Positions 34,001 to 46,600 of a stretch of DNA of 64,000 nucleotides are shown here, one piece after another. Under the pieces are notes generated by a model. That model was given only the letters and a program-made list of their open reading frames with translations, did not search any database and was not told the origin of the DNA. Source of the stretch: Haliclystus octoradiatus (Eukaryota; Cnidaria; Staurozoa; Stauromedusae; Haliclystidae); the NCBI GenBank assembly GCA_916610825.1, contig OU744447.1, forward strand, positions 8,935,402 to 8,999,401, given 5' to 3'. A program made the translations under genes and the position numbers. How positions within the stretch are numbered: the stretch's first letter is position 1; each line of letters starts with the position of its first letter.

Positions 34001-37000
34001 GATATGTCTGTTCGATCAATTAATTGTCATAGCAACCAAGCCTGAAATAGAACTAATGGCGCGTAGCTTGAGATTTTCTTTGTTATGGAAATTAGGTGGA
34101 TCGCCTAGACCATTCAAACACGCAAAAGACGTCGCTGTGAAATAGTCGTCGGGTGTCTGTTTTCGTATTTAAATTGTCAACAAGAACATTTGATTAATTA
34201 ACAAATTAAATACAGAATTATTATTTGAATACTTCATATATGTCTCATTGCTTCTGTTGGATATTTTGGTCATGATAGTCTGGTCACACAATCAATATCT
34301 CAATCACAGCTTGACATAATCTGTACTGTCCCATACAAACATTTGCTACTGTATTTCTGATATACTGTTGTGACGTTCGATACCTTATTTCGGCTGATTT
34401 TTGAAAGATTATAATAAATTTGGATAATTCGGATAAGTGAAATTCCCGCTAATCTGCAACCTTGCTTTGAAACCCGTTAAACAGTTTTCTGGTCAAGCCC
34501 TTGGTAAACAATTTCGGGTAACTGAAAATTCGGATAAATGCAATGAAAACCGTTGGTAATTTTGACTTGCACATAAGCGGGCTACACTGTATCATCAAAT
34601 AGTTTGTATAGTTTGAATAGTGTAGAGTTCTACTGTTTTACTAAGTTTCCAATTTACAGAAAGTCTGCGAGCAGGGTATCTGATAGTTAGCATCTCATGT
34701 ATCAAACAATTGAACTATGAGGCACATTTGCTAACAACAGCTAAATATTTTTTTCTCAACAACAGCAATGAGTTACCCGCGTTGCTGGGTTTAATGTGGG
34801 CTGAGTTAGATTGGGTGAGATCCGGTTATTTAGATAATTCTTGAAGTACTCACTGGGAGCCTGTGAAAAATCTCTATTCCAATTCATCTTAACATAACAG
34901 AAAATAACACAACAAAAGGTTTAGCAGAACAGTGTTGATTTACCATTAAGCGTCTTTATACAAATACAAAACATTGTGACAGGCAGCAGAGAGGAGATTG
35001 TTGATAAAATGCAACATATTATTTTAATAAGAAACACATCATGCTGTGAAAATATTTGTAATTCATTTTTTTGGTTTCAAACTTTTAATTTATTGAAAAA
35101 CTTTTCAATGATATCTCCATTTTACAGTATGATACTTGAATTAAATCAATCCTCATTTCAATTTGTTATGTTCCATTTAGGTTGTTATATTAAACCCTAT
35201 CACAGTCAAATAAAACCCCATTAAAACATTCAAGTAAGTGAAGTGGTCAAATAAATCATGCATTTCAATCATTCAATAGCTTCTCCACGCTCGCGCGTAC
35301 AAAATACCAAAATCCGTGAATTTATAGCTTCAAATAAAAGGCTGTACGATTGGAAAGAGCATGTGCAGTTTCACTGAGCGGTCATGATTGATTAGGGGAG
35401 ATTTAAAGGGATATCCCTCACAAACAATAGCAGCGATGACGTAAAGGCGCAAAATGAAAGGATACATTTTGTTTCGATACGAAGAGTACAAAACGAAAAT
35501 GAAATAGCAAACCAAATATAAACACAGATAATAACAATGTGATTCGAATGATACTACTTTTGGACAATTTGATAGACAATTGGGAGAGCTATTAGGGTAC
35601 ATACGTTTACAGTGACTCTCTTTTATTTATCAGAATCTTCTTGGTGATAAGTTTGGTACAAAATATCAACACAACTAAGTTTCTTTTATTTGTTAAGATA
35701 TATCATGAACTCAAACTAAAATATGCTATGAACTCAAACTGTGTAAAAAATCTAGTAAAAATCATGTGAAGATTGTGTTAAAATATTGTGTAAAATTGCA
35801 TAGATAGCACAAAATTCATGAGGTATTCAACAAGTAGAAATCAGATCCCGCAAAAATTAGTTGATAATTGAGTAGAAATCCGATATAATTGAGTGCGAAA
35901 AAAGGCCGGTACTGTGTAAACTGAGTAGCAATAAGAGTAATATTTTATAAATACATTGCAAACGAAATCAATAAATGTAATCTCACCAGTTCAGTTACAC
36001 TATTGTTTGTCAAGACAACTGTGCCTAGCTGAGGTAATTGATCCTGCAGACCCTCTTCAAAACGGCTGCAATAGAAAACAACAATTGCTACAATTAAACT
36101 AACAAGGCAAATCAAAACAGCAATCTATTTACCGTAGTAGACCAATATTTACTTACCATATTCTGTTATTATTTAAAATCAACGTTTTTAATCTTCGCAT
36201 TAATGGAAACCCTTCAAGTTTACGTAAGTCATTATCAGATAAGTCGATACTTTCAAATTGATCCTTAAAGCAAACAAAATGAATACTATCATCAATAAAA
36301 TTGAGGTCACAGTATTGCTACAGTAAGTTATGTAGACGGTGTCACCCTACAAGGCACCCGTACCACTCCTCTATTTCTAGAGGAGTGGCTCTTTTCGCTA
36401 AGAGCAATGATTTCAACGCTCTTTACTGATCTCAACCGCGGTACTGCAGATCAATTTCAACAGAGTTCATGGCAGATAGGTCTCGATTGTTAATGCGCAA
36501 CGATGCGTCGCAGCTACTCACAATACAATTCCCTCCGGACCACTCCATTCGCCAACATTAGATTGTACTCATTTGATGTTTTAGATGAAGTCAAGGCTGA
36601 GTTGACCTTCGGGGGATTTGAACCACGGTTGATTAGATATGATTCGGTCTGAAGTTCGGTTGCTTTGCCATCTGAGCTAATCCTCCTTAAGTATCGCTAC
36701 GACAATATATAATACTCAACGCAAAAGCTAGATGTAGCAAGAGATTAAACCTAAAACTAAACCTAAAGATATATAAAGGTTTGATTCAGAATCGACAATC
36801 TGGGCAAAATCCAATTGTTCAGTATGGCGGAAAGAAGTGGGAAATTATGAAAAAAATCAAATAAGGCATTTTTTATTTTATAATTTCGTTTAGGTAACTA
36901 AAACATTAACTTTCTCATGGAAGTGTTTTCTGTTCAATATGTTAACAAACTAATGGTTTATTCTTACTTCAAAATCGTTGCTAAGGAGGTTTAATGAAAT

Positions 37001-39921
37001 GAAATGTACGGCATTACAGTATTCCGAGTGAAATCAAAATTGTTTATCAAAAACGTTAAGTACTCAAAATTTAAAAAAAACGTTGAATTATGAAATCTAA
37101 ATCATAAATTTTTAAGGAGAAATAAATGGCAAAGTAACACCAATCATATTGCCAAAACTATATGCATATATTTGAGAGTATTGAGTATAATAAAATGCCA
37201 TATTGACCTCAACGTTAGAAAACCACAATGCTTTTATTCTTCGATGCGTGGAGTACGGGAGACAGGGGATATTTGGACCAGTTTTCACATTTTTAATCAT
37301 TACAATTGTTGTGGTTGCCCAAATGTAACAAATCCAATGTCATTAAATAGCCAAAATGCTCAATTTCAAAGGGTAAAAATATCAATTACGGAAATGTAGC
37401 AGTTTTTCAAATATTTAGCAAGGAAGACCAACCATTTGAGTGAAGAGACTTGGGACATTGTGGGGTAACAAGGATTGGTCCAATTTCTCCAGACACATTT
37501 TATCTCATTTATTGAGGAAAATATTGATAGAAATTGTATTATTTGTTATAGTAGGCTATATTGTTGAAACAGAAAAAGACTTGGTCATTTGTAGGCCTAT
37601 CTTGATCGATGTTATAAAATACTAACATTTGATATTGTTATATTTGTAAATCTTGTGTTGAACTTCTCTAGTGACATTCCTACTCAGTCACCGAATGTTC
37701 GAAGTTCTTCAAACGTTTGAAAAAAGATGCATACAAAAATCCACTTGAAATCAGACATGGGTTGTCAATAGCTTCGTGGAATTATTCCTAAATGAGCTAT
37801 GATTTAAACTTCCAGCTAATTTCAACATCACTTGCATGCTTCTAAAAAAAATTTAATTCATTCACAATACGGAGTATATTTTCACTTTCTTGGGACTTGT
37901 TAAGTGTCAATGAGTGAGATTGCCGATTGCATTTGGAAGTCCTCCAGAAGAACTATACAATTACCTTGAATATCAATATAATTATTTATGTGGTGCTCCC
38001 AAGTTATTCATTATTAGACCTACTTAAACTTTTATTGTTAGGCCTACCATTGGTATGGTTTGATGGCTAAAAGTAACTTTAGTGTACTTCTATTTATTAT
38101 AACATTGACATTGCATGGCAATGACATTCCCCATTCACGTGCGCGCGAGGTATTATGTAACATGTATCAAATTTTACATGATGCAATGAATACAGCTGAA
38201 TTAAATTACGCGGTGGATATTGTTCCGGCTGCCGGAAAGCTGTCCTCAAAAGATAATGTTCCGTGCGTCCTTTGCGCATGCGTTTGTAGATAGTAAACAT
38301 GATCGAGTCGATCGATCCAAATTAAATCTTAAATAGTTTGTAAAATAATTCATAGCTAAGCACCGACACCATAGATTGGATCGACTGCTTGGAATAGATA
38401 TAAAACAGAAACGATATTCAACATATCTATGCATTGATCATTTTATTCTGTGTTTGATTTATCGAAGCTTTTCAGCGATGCGACCCAGCGTTTTCAATAT
38501 TTTAGTGTCGTGACATTTATTTGGCGTTCGAAGGTTTCAGGGAATATTTATGTAGCCTAACAATATTTCAAAACATTTTTATTTTGGTGATTTGTAATAA
38601 TACAGGATGATTACTTATTTGTCATTTCTTTATCCTGTAACTGATGCTATATGCCTACCAATTCTGATTTTGTCGTATATCAAAAGTCAAAACTCTGAAA
38701 CTCAAAACCAAGTTTGTTTGCTTTCTCTATAAGTTTGGAAGAACGGTTTGGTGTGGCATCTAGCGTCGTGAATCCCTCATATAAAGTGCTTTCAACATCT
38801 AGCACTTTAAATTTAAATTATTTTATATTCCATTACTAAATTGATGAACAGAATTGTTATTAACGTGATCGAGAAACAGGTCCGTCCGTCGCCATTGCAT
38901 CTTGAACGAATGTGAGAGAAACGCAAACAACACAATCAATACGCATGCGCAAGAGACGCACGGAACATTATCTCTAGTATTCAGGATTCCGGCTGCCGGA
39001 ACATTATCCGCTTTGTTTAAATTATGCATGCGCAACTACATGAATTGCTCACTCCCAAATCCTAAATTTGCAACCTTTAAACGTCATTTTACATGATTTA
39101 CCACTTTAATGTACTGGGCTTTCCAGTAACTTTGTGCTACTATGCTACTAACTGCTAGTCTCCTGCCGCCGTACAACTTTTTACAATTTGCAATACCAAT
39201 CACAGGCTACCTGTCTGATCATTCACTTCTGTGTGAATTTTTCACTACTTAATTGTAACTTGTGTGTGTTACTTTTTATGATTAATTTTTATTGATTTCG
39301 CCCATCTATTTATTTGAGACAGCAGAGGAGACCAGCAGCCCATCGTAATCCCCTTTGTGCCAACTGTTCCTTGCCGCCTACCGCCGATTCGACAACGACC
39401 CCCAAAGACACTGCCGCTTTAAATCACCAACCACAAATGTAGCAAACCGATAATAGTAGTAATGCAAATAGTAGAATAATGGGAATTACAAGATGACGCT
39501 GACAGACGAGACAACAGAACTTCATGATCGATGCTGCTTAGTCTTCTGGAGCGTGGATTCTGGAAGAAGAGTACGAAGGCCTACACAGTTGAAAGTTACA
39601 AATGTCACAAACACAACGTGGAAGTTGATTTGTTATAAAATATTGTAGTTTTATATGTATTTTTAAAGTTTAATAATTTTATCAGTCGATCTAGATCTTG
39701 CCGTTTTAAAAGAACAAATAACTAGCAACTAAATACCCTACATTAAAAGCTGAAGATAGATTAAAAGTAAAACTTTAGGCCTACTTAGGCCTACTTACCA
39801 AAGTGGCACCTAAATTTTCAATGACCGATATTTTGTATCCACGCATATCTATTTCTCTTTCTTTGACAGCATTCGTATATTGTGCACATTGCTGGATCAT
39901 TTCCGCTGATATCTTGACCAT
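28066..39921 (-). CDS. SNRPA1: U2 small nuclear ribonucleoprotein A' (complete, eight coding exons)
   Basis: U2A' is a leucine-rich-repeat protein that pairs with U2B'' on stem-loop IV of U2 snRNA in the spliceosome. Exons (minus): 39921-39799 (MVKISAEMIQQCAQYTNAVK), 36263-36157 (DLSDNDLRKLEGFP), 36065-35987 (LPQLGTVVLTNNSVTEL), 33356-33310 (GDLDNLSSIKTLQHL), 33168-33066 (LLRNPCTKKPNYRLYVIHKL), 31608-31526 (DREAAKVFFTGKGGERL), 29599-29518 and 28197-28066 (IAITKAKTLDEVQRLEQML...EEHD, stop). Lengths sum to 756 nt, giving 251 residues against about 255 in human. All phases join and every boundary is GT-AG. The LRRs and the LRR cap in exon 5 are intact; the acidic tail is shortened. Introns carry MITEs, SINEs and a hAT fragment. 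The start lies about 750 bp below the P4HTM stop. Confidence 0.95.
29025..29360. repeat. GGAGTCGGAG-rich inverted simple-repeat element
   Basis: Two clusters of GGAGTC/GGAGCAGGAGTCGGAG (29030-29135 and 29308-29335) surround a spacer. Lower-complexity purine-rich composition stands out from the AT-rich intron (SNRPA1 intron 7). Confidence 0.5.
30186..30546 (-). mobile_element. tRNA-derived SINE, family 1, copy 1
   Basis: Read on the minus strand, it begins with a tRNA-like head with box A (TTAGCTCAGATGGCAGAGC) and box B (GGTTCAAATCC), followed by a shared body ending in CACTCTTCTAGAAATAGAGG and GGGCGTCACCG. The same body is at 36334-36687 and 57732-58232. Pol III promoter boxes and dispersed copies define a SINE. 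It lies in SNRPA1 intron 6. Confidence 0.8.
30595..30710 (-). mobile_element. tRNA-derived SINE, family 2, copy 1
   Basis: On the minus strand, GTGGGACCTTAGTGTAGTAG and GTTAGGGC (box A region) are followed by GGTTCAATCCC (box B), then a tail with TCAGGAAGGGCATCCGG. That tail motif recurs in the copy at 45697-45928. A similar motif is known from SINEs mobilised by RTE-type LINEs (recalled, not checked). Confidence 0.75.
32304..32530. mobile_element. 227-bp MITE with TTAA on both sides
   Basis: Terminal inverted repeats of more than 50 bp (AGTGGGAATAAACCCCCAGA on the left; complement AGTGGGAGTAAACTCCCAGA on the right) continue through ACTATCTTTACAT. Both ends abut TTAA (32300-32303 and 32531-32534), the piggyBac-type target, though a TA duplication would also fit. 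It lies in SNRPA1 intron 5. Confidence 0.8.
32583..32737. mobile_element. 155-bp MITE, CCTTCCGGAATC family, best-preserved copy
   Basis: Perfect 11-bp terminal inverted repeats TCCGACAAAAG (32583-32593) and CTTTTGTCGGA (32727-32737) are present. The interior carries the family blocks TTTAGCCTTCCAGAATC, TTTTTGTTGAGGTTTGG and TATAAATCA. No clear target duplication was seen. Confidence 0.7.
33559..34267. mobile_element. Truncated copy of the hAT-like element
   Basis: It matches the hAT element at 8325 from its CAGGGATGTTAGTAACG terminus through GCTTCTGTTGGATATTT, then the similarity stops, so about 170 bp including the right terminus is missing. It lies in SNRPA1 intron 3. Confidence 0.85.
34425..34595. 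repeat. CAGTGTAACCCG-family MITE, copy
   Basis: It shares GGATAAGTGAAATTCCCGCT, TTTTCTGGTCAAG, TTCGGATAAATGCAATGAAA and a right end AAGCGGGCTACACTGTA with the copy at 47250-47438. The left terminus is eroded. Confidence 0.65.
36334..36687 (-). mobile_element. tRNA-derived SINE, family 1, copy 2
   Basis: It has the same head and body as the copy at 30186, with box A TTAGCTCAGATGGCAAAGC and box B GGTTCAAATCC on the minus strand. This copy preserves the sequence CAGCTACTCACAAT that is interrupted by a MITE in copy 3. It lies in SNRPA1 intron 1. Confidence 0.82.
38170..39045. repeat. Inverted repeat with GCGCATGCG and CCGGCTGCCGG palindromes
   Basis: Arms of about 110 bp at 38170-38290 and 38935-39045 are inverted relative to each other. 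They share GATAATGTTCCGTGCGTC, TTGCGCATGCG and TTCCGGCTGCCGGAA, separated by about 640 bp. GCGCATGCGC-type palindromes resemble NRF-1 sites, and the arms are GC-richer than the surrounding intron 1 of SNRPA1. It may be a degenerate TIR element or an intronic regulatory island. Confidence 0.6.
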
Positions 39922-40669
39922 TTTAGAAATAATTCGCCGTACAAAGATAGATATAAAATATTATTTAACTTGAACTGATAATGGACGTAGCAAATCGAAA
40001 GCAAATTAAACGGCGCCCTTTTGAACAATACGAAGCCATTCGACCCTCTATCTTTCTCGTGGTCATAACAGCCTCGTGTTTCGGGCTTGAAATTCAAAAC
40101 CAACGAAACCCAAACAATTAAATAATGCCAAGCCGATCGGATTTGTATGCCGATCAAAGAAATCATTAAATTAAATGGAATAGAACTATCTGAGAATAGA
40201 AACTTCTTGGGCTCAATGCGATGGAATGGACGTGCCAGTTCTTTCGCTGTACTCTACCATTGAAGGAATTGGTACTTTTCCATGAATCTTTCATGCATGA
40301 TTTGAAAACACATTGGAAATATTTGTTCAGATCAGCGGGGCGATTCAATCCTCATAAATTGTGTCTAAAAGGGGGTGTAGCCAAGGAGTGACCTTGACAT
40401 CCAGCAACCCCTAGCAGACAGTGGACGTTCCGTGCATGTTCACGGAACATTTCATGGAACATCCAGGACGGACGAAATAAACGTTAACAGAACGTTCCGT
40501 GAACATTCACTGTTTGCCGGGCCATATGAGTAAAAATCAGACATTTGACAAATTTTGTATTTACATCAAATTCTTCAAAAACTAGAAAAAGTAGAAAATA
40601 TTAAAAAAATACAAAATATCTATATAAATATATTCCCTATACAAATTTAATTGTATGACAATTATCGTT
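39922..40669. promoter_or_regulatory. SNRPA1 upstream region / P4HTM 3' flank
   Basis: This 750-bp spacer between two minus-strand genes must hold the P4HTM 3' UTR and the SNRPA1 promoter. An imperfect foldback lies near 40410-40525, with GGCAGACAGT-like sequence facing ACTGTTTGCCGG and CACGGAACATT/AACGTTCCGTG blocks. No TATA box could be assigned. Confidence 0.4.
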
Positions 40670-43600
40670 CTATAAATCTGTTGGTAATGTTGTTGTCACT
40701 GCATCTAATTTTTGTTGTTTATTGTGTTTCATAATAAATTCTAATTCTGTTCTATTTGATTGATACTTTGCTATAGAAACAGCATCTTTCATTTTTACAG
40801 GACCAACATTTATCCAATTATTAGCAATCCATTTTTCACCGCGTAAAACATGACAACCGCCGTGATGTGAACGTAGATCAGATTTACCAACCCATTGCGA
40901 TGTGCTATTAACAAAGTTATTGTACCACATTATAGCCTTGCCTTTTTTAGGTTTGACAAGTACGTTAGCCTTGTGACAGCTAAGTTCCAGATTACAACGC
41001 TGATCATGGCTTAAATCAGGGTTCTGAAATGATAACCAGATAATCAAAGAAATAAATTAAAAAACATTAACCAATTACTCTATCTCTAGACCCGGTGAAT
41101 GTGAAGTACCTTGGATACTTTATACAAGGGTTGCTGTGTGGCGATAGGATATATATGTCATTAATCAGATAGGGGAAGCTATTTTTGAAAATAACTAGTC
41201 ACATTTAGAGCTACTTTGGCAAAAAGTAACATTACAAATTTCAAAATTTAAACTGGAAATTAACACCATTTGTAAAATAAAATAGTAGCTTATACTAGAG
41301 CCTCTTTAAGCATTCCCTGGTGAGGTATAGTTCCAGTGTTCAGAATGCAAACAAATCGAAATCATTAAACATTATGACAAGGCAATACTTGATTCAGGAA
41401 TGAATTGCGATAACTTACATCTTCACTAAGATTGAGATCATCAGCCATTGGAAACGCTGTTTCTCCGCCCTGTTCAACATCATTTAGGAAGTACAACAAT
41501 GTAGCATACCTGCGATGAGATAAATAATCGTTAATCATCAAGCATCCCCTGTGAAGTATTCGGGAAGTGTTCATGATTTTTTCTAACTAATTTAACTTTC
41601 ATGGACCAGTTCATGAACTGAACTGCTCATAGCTGTTCATGAACTGTGCATGAAACCACAAAAATTTCCATAAACTGTTCATGAAATTCATGAACTTTTG
41701 AGAAATTTCAAGTTCATGGATGGTTCTTGAAATGTTCATGAATTGTTCACAACTTTTCATGAAAGTGAATGCAGTTCATGAACTGTTCAGGAACTTACAT
41801 ATTATTCACAGGGAATAATATCTTAACATTCTTATGTATTTGTATGTATGTATTTTATTTGCAAAAACTGATGAAAAGTGACACAATGTAGAATAAAGAG
41901 AAGAATAATTCCCCAATATGGCGATATAGAACCATTATCATATGGGAAAGGCAGAATTAATCATGTGTATAATTATTATGACGATTCACGGTTGTAACTT
42001 GACGCCTTGACGGTGTGTGTTTGTTGAAGACCAATCAAATCATAATATACATGGTAACTATGAAGAATGACAAAAAATTCAAAACTTTAAGTTCAACGTA
42101 TTGCGCCCCTTGAAGCTATTATCTTCGGGTAAATGCGATATTGACTGTAGTAAAACAACAACTCACCGGCATGGGATGCAACTGGATTCCATGCTTTCAT
42201 TTGACATCATTTTGTTATGGCAACATGGCCTCCCATAAGTCGTGGTAGTGTCCTCAGTGTCCATATGACAATTATAATGCCCTTGATTCCCATAATGAAC
42301 CACCTAATCAATTATAAATGTTAAACGGTTACAGTTAAACAGAAAAGTGTATTTTTTCAACAAAGGCATGATTGATGAGAACTGTAGAATTGTATTGAAG
42401 AAACAATAATAACAACGTAAGTTGAATTGATTTATATATTTCTTCTTATGAATAATAATAGTAATTCCAAGTTGATATGTTGATAATAAGTTAGTTTAAA
42501 GATAATAAGATAATATTCTACATTTGCTGTATTTATAGTGTTTTAAAAGAAAGCTAGAAACTTCTAGATTGTGCGTTGTCATTATAGATCATGCGTTGTC
42601 ATTATATGAGTCATGTAGGTTATCCTATGTTCTAGAATGTCAAGAGGGTTCGGGAAGGTTTCTACATGATAATCACCTTAATTCTTAAAGTGCACATGAC
42701 ACCAAAAAAAATTTACATAGATTCGGGTAGCTGAGAGTAAATGATGAAGAATATCTGATGGAGATACAATTTTTTATAATTCTGACTTCACCTTTTTCCT
42801 ATAGTAAGCCTTCTTGTCATTCCGACTGTCATTCGGAGTTTGGACTGACTGTGAAGTGTAAAAGTGACTGATCAAAAATAGGGTAAATTCAACATTGAAT
42901 ATCTATATGCTTATACGCATTCAAACTAAGAAATCATTGTCACCATTCTCCATCATTTAGCTTCAGCTAATCGAATCTGTGATAAATTTTTTTCGTGTCA
43001 TGTGCACTTTAATCGTTATTCTTATTTCATATTATGGGATTATTATTAAATATTATCATGAGGGATTGGATCACATATAGTAAATTTCATTGTTGTTTTC
43101 TACAAGTAGCCAATAAGTCGCTGCAGTTGCGTAAATATCAATACATTGTATACTGTTGAAGGATTCCCCCATGAAAAAAGCTTATTTAAGTTCATGAACA
43201 TAAAATTGTGCAAAAGTTCATGAACTGTTCATGAACTTTCAGGCAATTACACATTCAGGAGTCAGTCCATGAACGGGTTCAGTGTTGAGTTTTTCAAACA
43301 TTAATCTCAATCAATCATGTTCCATAGACCCTTCGAATGTTGCATTTCATAAGAATAATGGTCAAATGAATTCCTACCTGTAAAGCCTCACTTGATTTAA
43401 TAATATCTCCAGGTAAGCCAGTCACAGATATGACCCTGTAGGTACAAAATCATGATATTAATATGGCATTATCATTTGATATTGACATTTAATCGACCTG
43501 AATAGGTTTCCATGGGGAATAGAATTTGCAAATGTAGAGAATATGAATTTGAATGAGTGCTTTTTATGGATGATTGCTTTTCCTGGTGTCAACTGATAAG

Positions 43601-46600
43601 GATCTAACGTAGCATAATAAGTAACTTGAAATGTATCGATCGGTTCGCCTATACCAATGTGTCAATATGCAGTGAGTGGTAAATGACCATCATTGATCTT
43701 AGACACATCACTACATATACATTAGCAGATATGCCTTGATTTTCAAGGGCCCTAATTACCATAACAAAGAAAATCTCAAGTTACGCGCCATTAGTTCTAT
43801 TTCAGACTCTTTTGCTATGACAATAAATTGATCGAACGGACGTGATGATACATGAAGCGTGTTGAATAACATGAAATCTGTAAACTAATGTCGAAGCGAA
43901 CTGAGTGAACAAACTGTTATATCTATGTATTCAAAATCTTTAAAAATCTATTATCTATTAAATGTTATCTATTATCTTAAATTTGATGTTTTCAACACAT
44001 TTCTTGCAGTCGTGGAAAAGGTTTTGTTTGTTGGTAACAATAGAACAATAGATTTCAATTAATATTCAATTCTAATCGAATAGCTCATTGTCGAATATTC
44101 GATTACTGTTTTGACTGTCGATTGGCATCCCTATCTCAAGCTGTATAGGGTAGGGATGAATGGAAGCATAGATAGTGCATATATATGTTTACCTTGATGT
44201 GATATCTTCTATAATGCCATCTCTATCTAATTCAATCCATGTTTGTGTGCTATGTCTTGATCGATATTGAGGTGCAAACTCTTTTAAAAATTCTACAGTT
44301 TCATTCAATCGAGACGAATTCACACGGTAGAATTCATATTGTGAAAGGAGTCCTAAAATATGAATATGCCAATAGATAAAGACCTGTTTCATACGCATCT
44401 TATTGTCATCAAATTTGTTAGGAGGTATTCAAAAGCCATTCTAAAATATCACGAAGGTTTTCTGCGATCTGATTGGTCGAATGAGCGTGCATGAAATCCT
44501 AGGGTAAAACATGGCTCCGAAAACCGGGAAAAACCGCAAGCTTCAAAAAGTTTGATCTGTGATAAAGTACAGAATTTTTAACTTTTTGATAACAATCCAA
44601 TAAATATCTCAATAATTGCTACGATTTACAAAACGACATTTAGCTCAAGATGTTTATATTTATTGAAAAGCGTGGTGAATGAGTTATTGGTCGTGTAACA
44701 TGCAAGATAAAAACACAGAATGAAAGACAATTATAGGCTACGCTAATTCAAGGTAAACCTAAAATTTAAATAACAATTAGTGAATTAATTTGCTAAAGAA
44801 CTATTGTACCACTTATATTACAGACGTTCTTGTATATGCCTTTCTTTATTCGACAAAATCTATCTTGTTGTTGGATTCTCTTTATGCTTGGTTTATGAAT
44901 TGAAATTGAATTTTAAATTGAGAATTCATGAATTGAAAATTCGCCGTCGAATGAGATTCCGACATTTGTTTTATTTTAGAAAAGGGTTACCACATGCTTG
45001 CAAATGTTTGTATTCATATTTACTAAACTCGAAAAAGTTGGGAGACACTCGGGAAGCTAAAAATCACTCGCTCGGAGCTCGTGATTTTTTAGCGCTTCAC
45101 TCGTGTCTCCCAACATTTTCTCGTTTAGTAAATATGAATACAAACATGGCAAGTATGTGGTAACCCTTTAGTACAATATACTATAAAAATATTAAACACT
45201 TTCTGTGCAATATGGATTATATAACCACAAGTCTTGCTTAATGAGGCACGATGAAGGCGTAAGAAAATCAAAAGCGGTATCTGAGAGTGATTTTCTTACG
45301 CCTTCATGGTGCCTGATAGCAGCCCAAGTGTTTATATAACCCGTATGTCATAAGAAAGCGTTTAATATTTGATTTATATAATAGAAATATCTTATAATAC
45401 GTTTTCAATAAATCCTTCCCCGTGCATAAATGATCACATGTATCTTTTAATACTGTCGTTACAAAATATCACGCGTATCACTCAATCTTGGTTGTAGATT
45501 ATCCCGCGTATCATTCAATAATTTTAGAAAAGCTTGAATCGTTGAGCCATGATTCAAAGCAATGTTCTTGTTTATCCCGGTTACCATTCGTCATAGCCGA
45601 ATCAAGAAATTCGAATTAAATTCATCATAGCCGAATCAAGTTCATTTTGAGTCAAAAATTAAAGAGTGTTTGTGTGGTGTTACATTGACAGCGTTTTTTT
45701 TTTTTTTTTTTTTTTTTTTTTTGTATTTATCATTTTTCCACGAACCGGGTAAGCTTACAACTTTTTTTCACCGGGGTGGTTGATTAATTTGTTAGTACTT
45801 TGAAGCTTGTGTGCGTTTAATAGCCGGATGCCCTTCCTGACGCCAACCTATAGTGCTTCGGACAGGGATTGAACCCGAGACCCTGCGGGCCGTGGTCCAA
45901 CACCCTAGCCACTACACCAAGGCCGCACTTTTGATATTAGGGTTGTAATTAACGTGTCACTCGTTCTATTTTATAAATTAAAATATAATCATACAATCAT
46001 ACATGCCATACAATTCTATTATTGCAGATGTTCTTATTCATTCCATTCTTGTTCCAAAGTCGATCTTTCAGCTTTGATTATAATATGTCAAGAAAACGTT
46101 ATCTAAGAAATTTTGTAAACAAAACTCTGAATATTTTGTAAACGAAGCTTCGATATTTAGTGAGGTTGACAATTGACCATATTAATTTAATCAGTGCTAT
46201 TTCAAAACTTAAGCCCATTTGAAACATTGATACAAAATCTAACCCATGACAACATTAGATAAGCTTACATACCATCTCTATTGAAATCCCACCAGGAATC
46301 TCTTATTCTAAACAAGAAAACAAGCATCAATATTAGCGGATCATATGTAGGCTAAACAACTGTGATTATATAAAGTTGTAGACATAATCTAGCAAACTCC
46401 CTCCAACTTAGAAATGATGCAGGCAAGACTAATGATATCCGGTCTAAACAATGAAAAAAGATTGATAAATGTCTACGGCTGTGACCCAGGCAAATGTTGC
46501 AGGCAATGTTGCAAGGAAATTGGATATATATGGGAACTTAGGCTTTAATCTCACTGTCCTGGTGCAGCTCAAATCTGTTGTCAATAATATTAATTAATAA

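Noticed and set aside
36615..36687. tRNA gene suggested by box A and box B
   Set aside because: The same tRNA-like head is followed by the same non-tRNA body in three places, so it is a SINE head, and the cloverleaf is not maintained.
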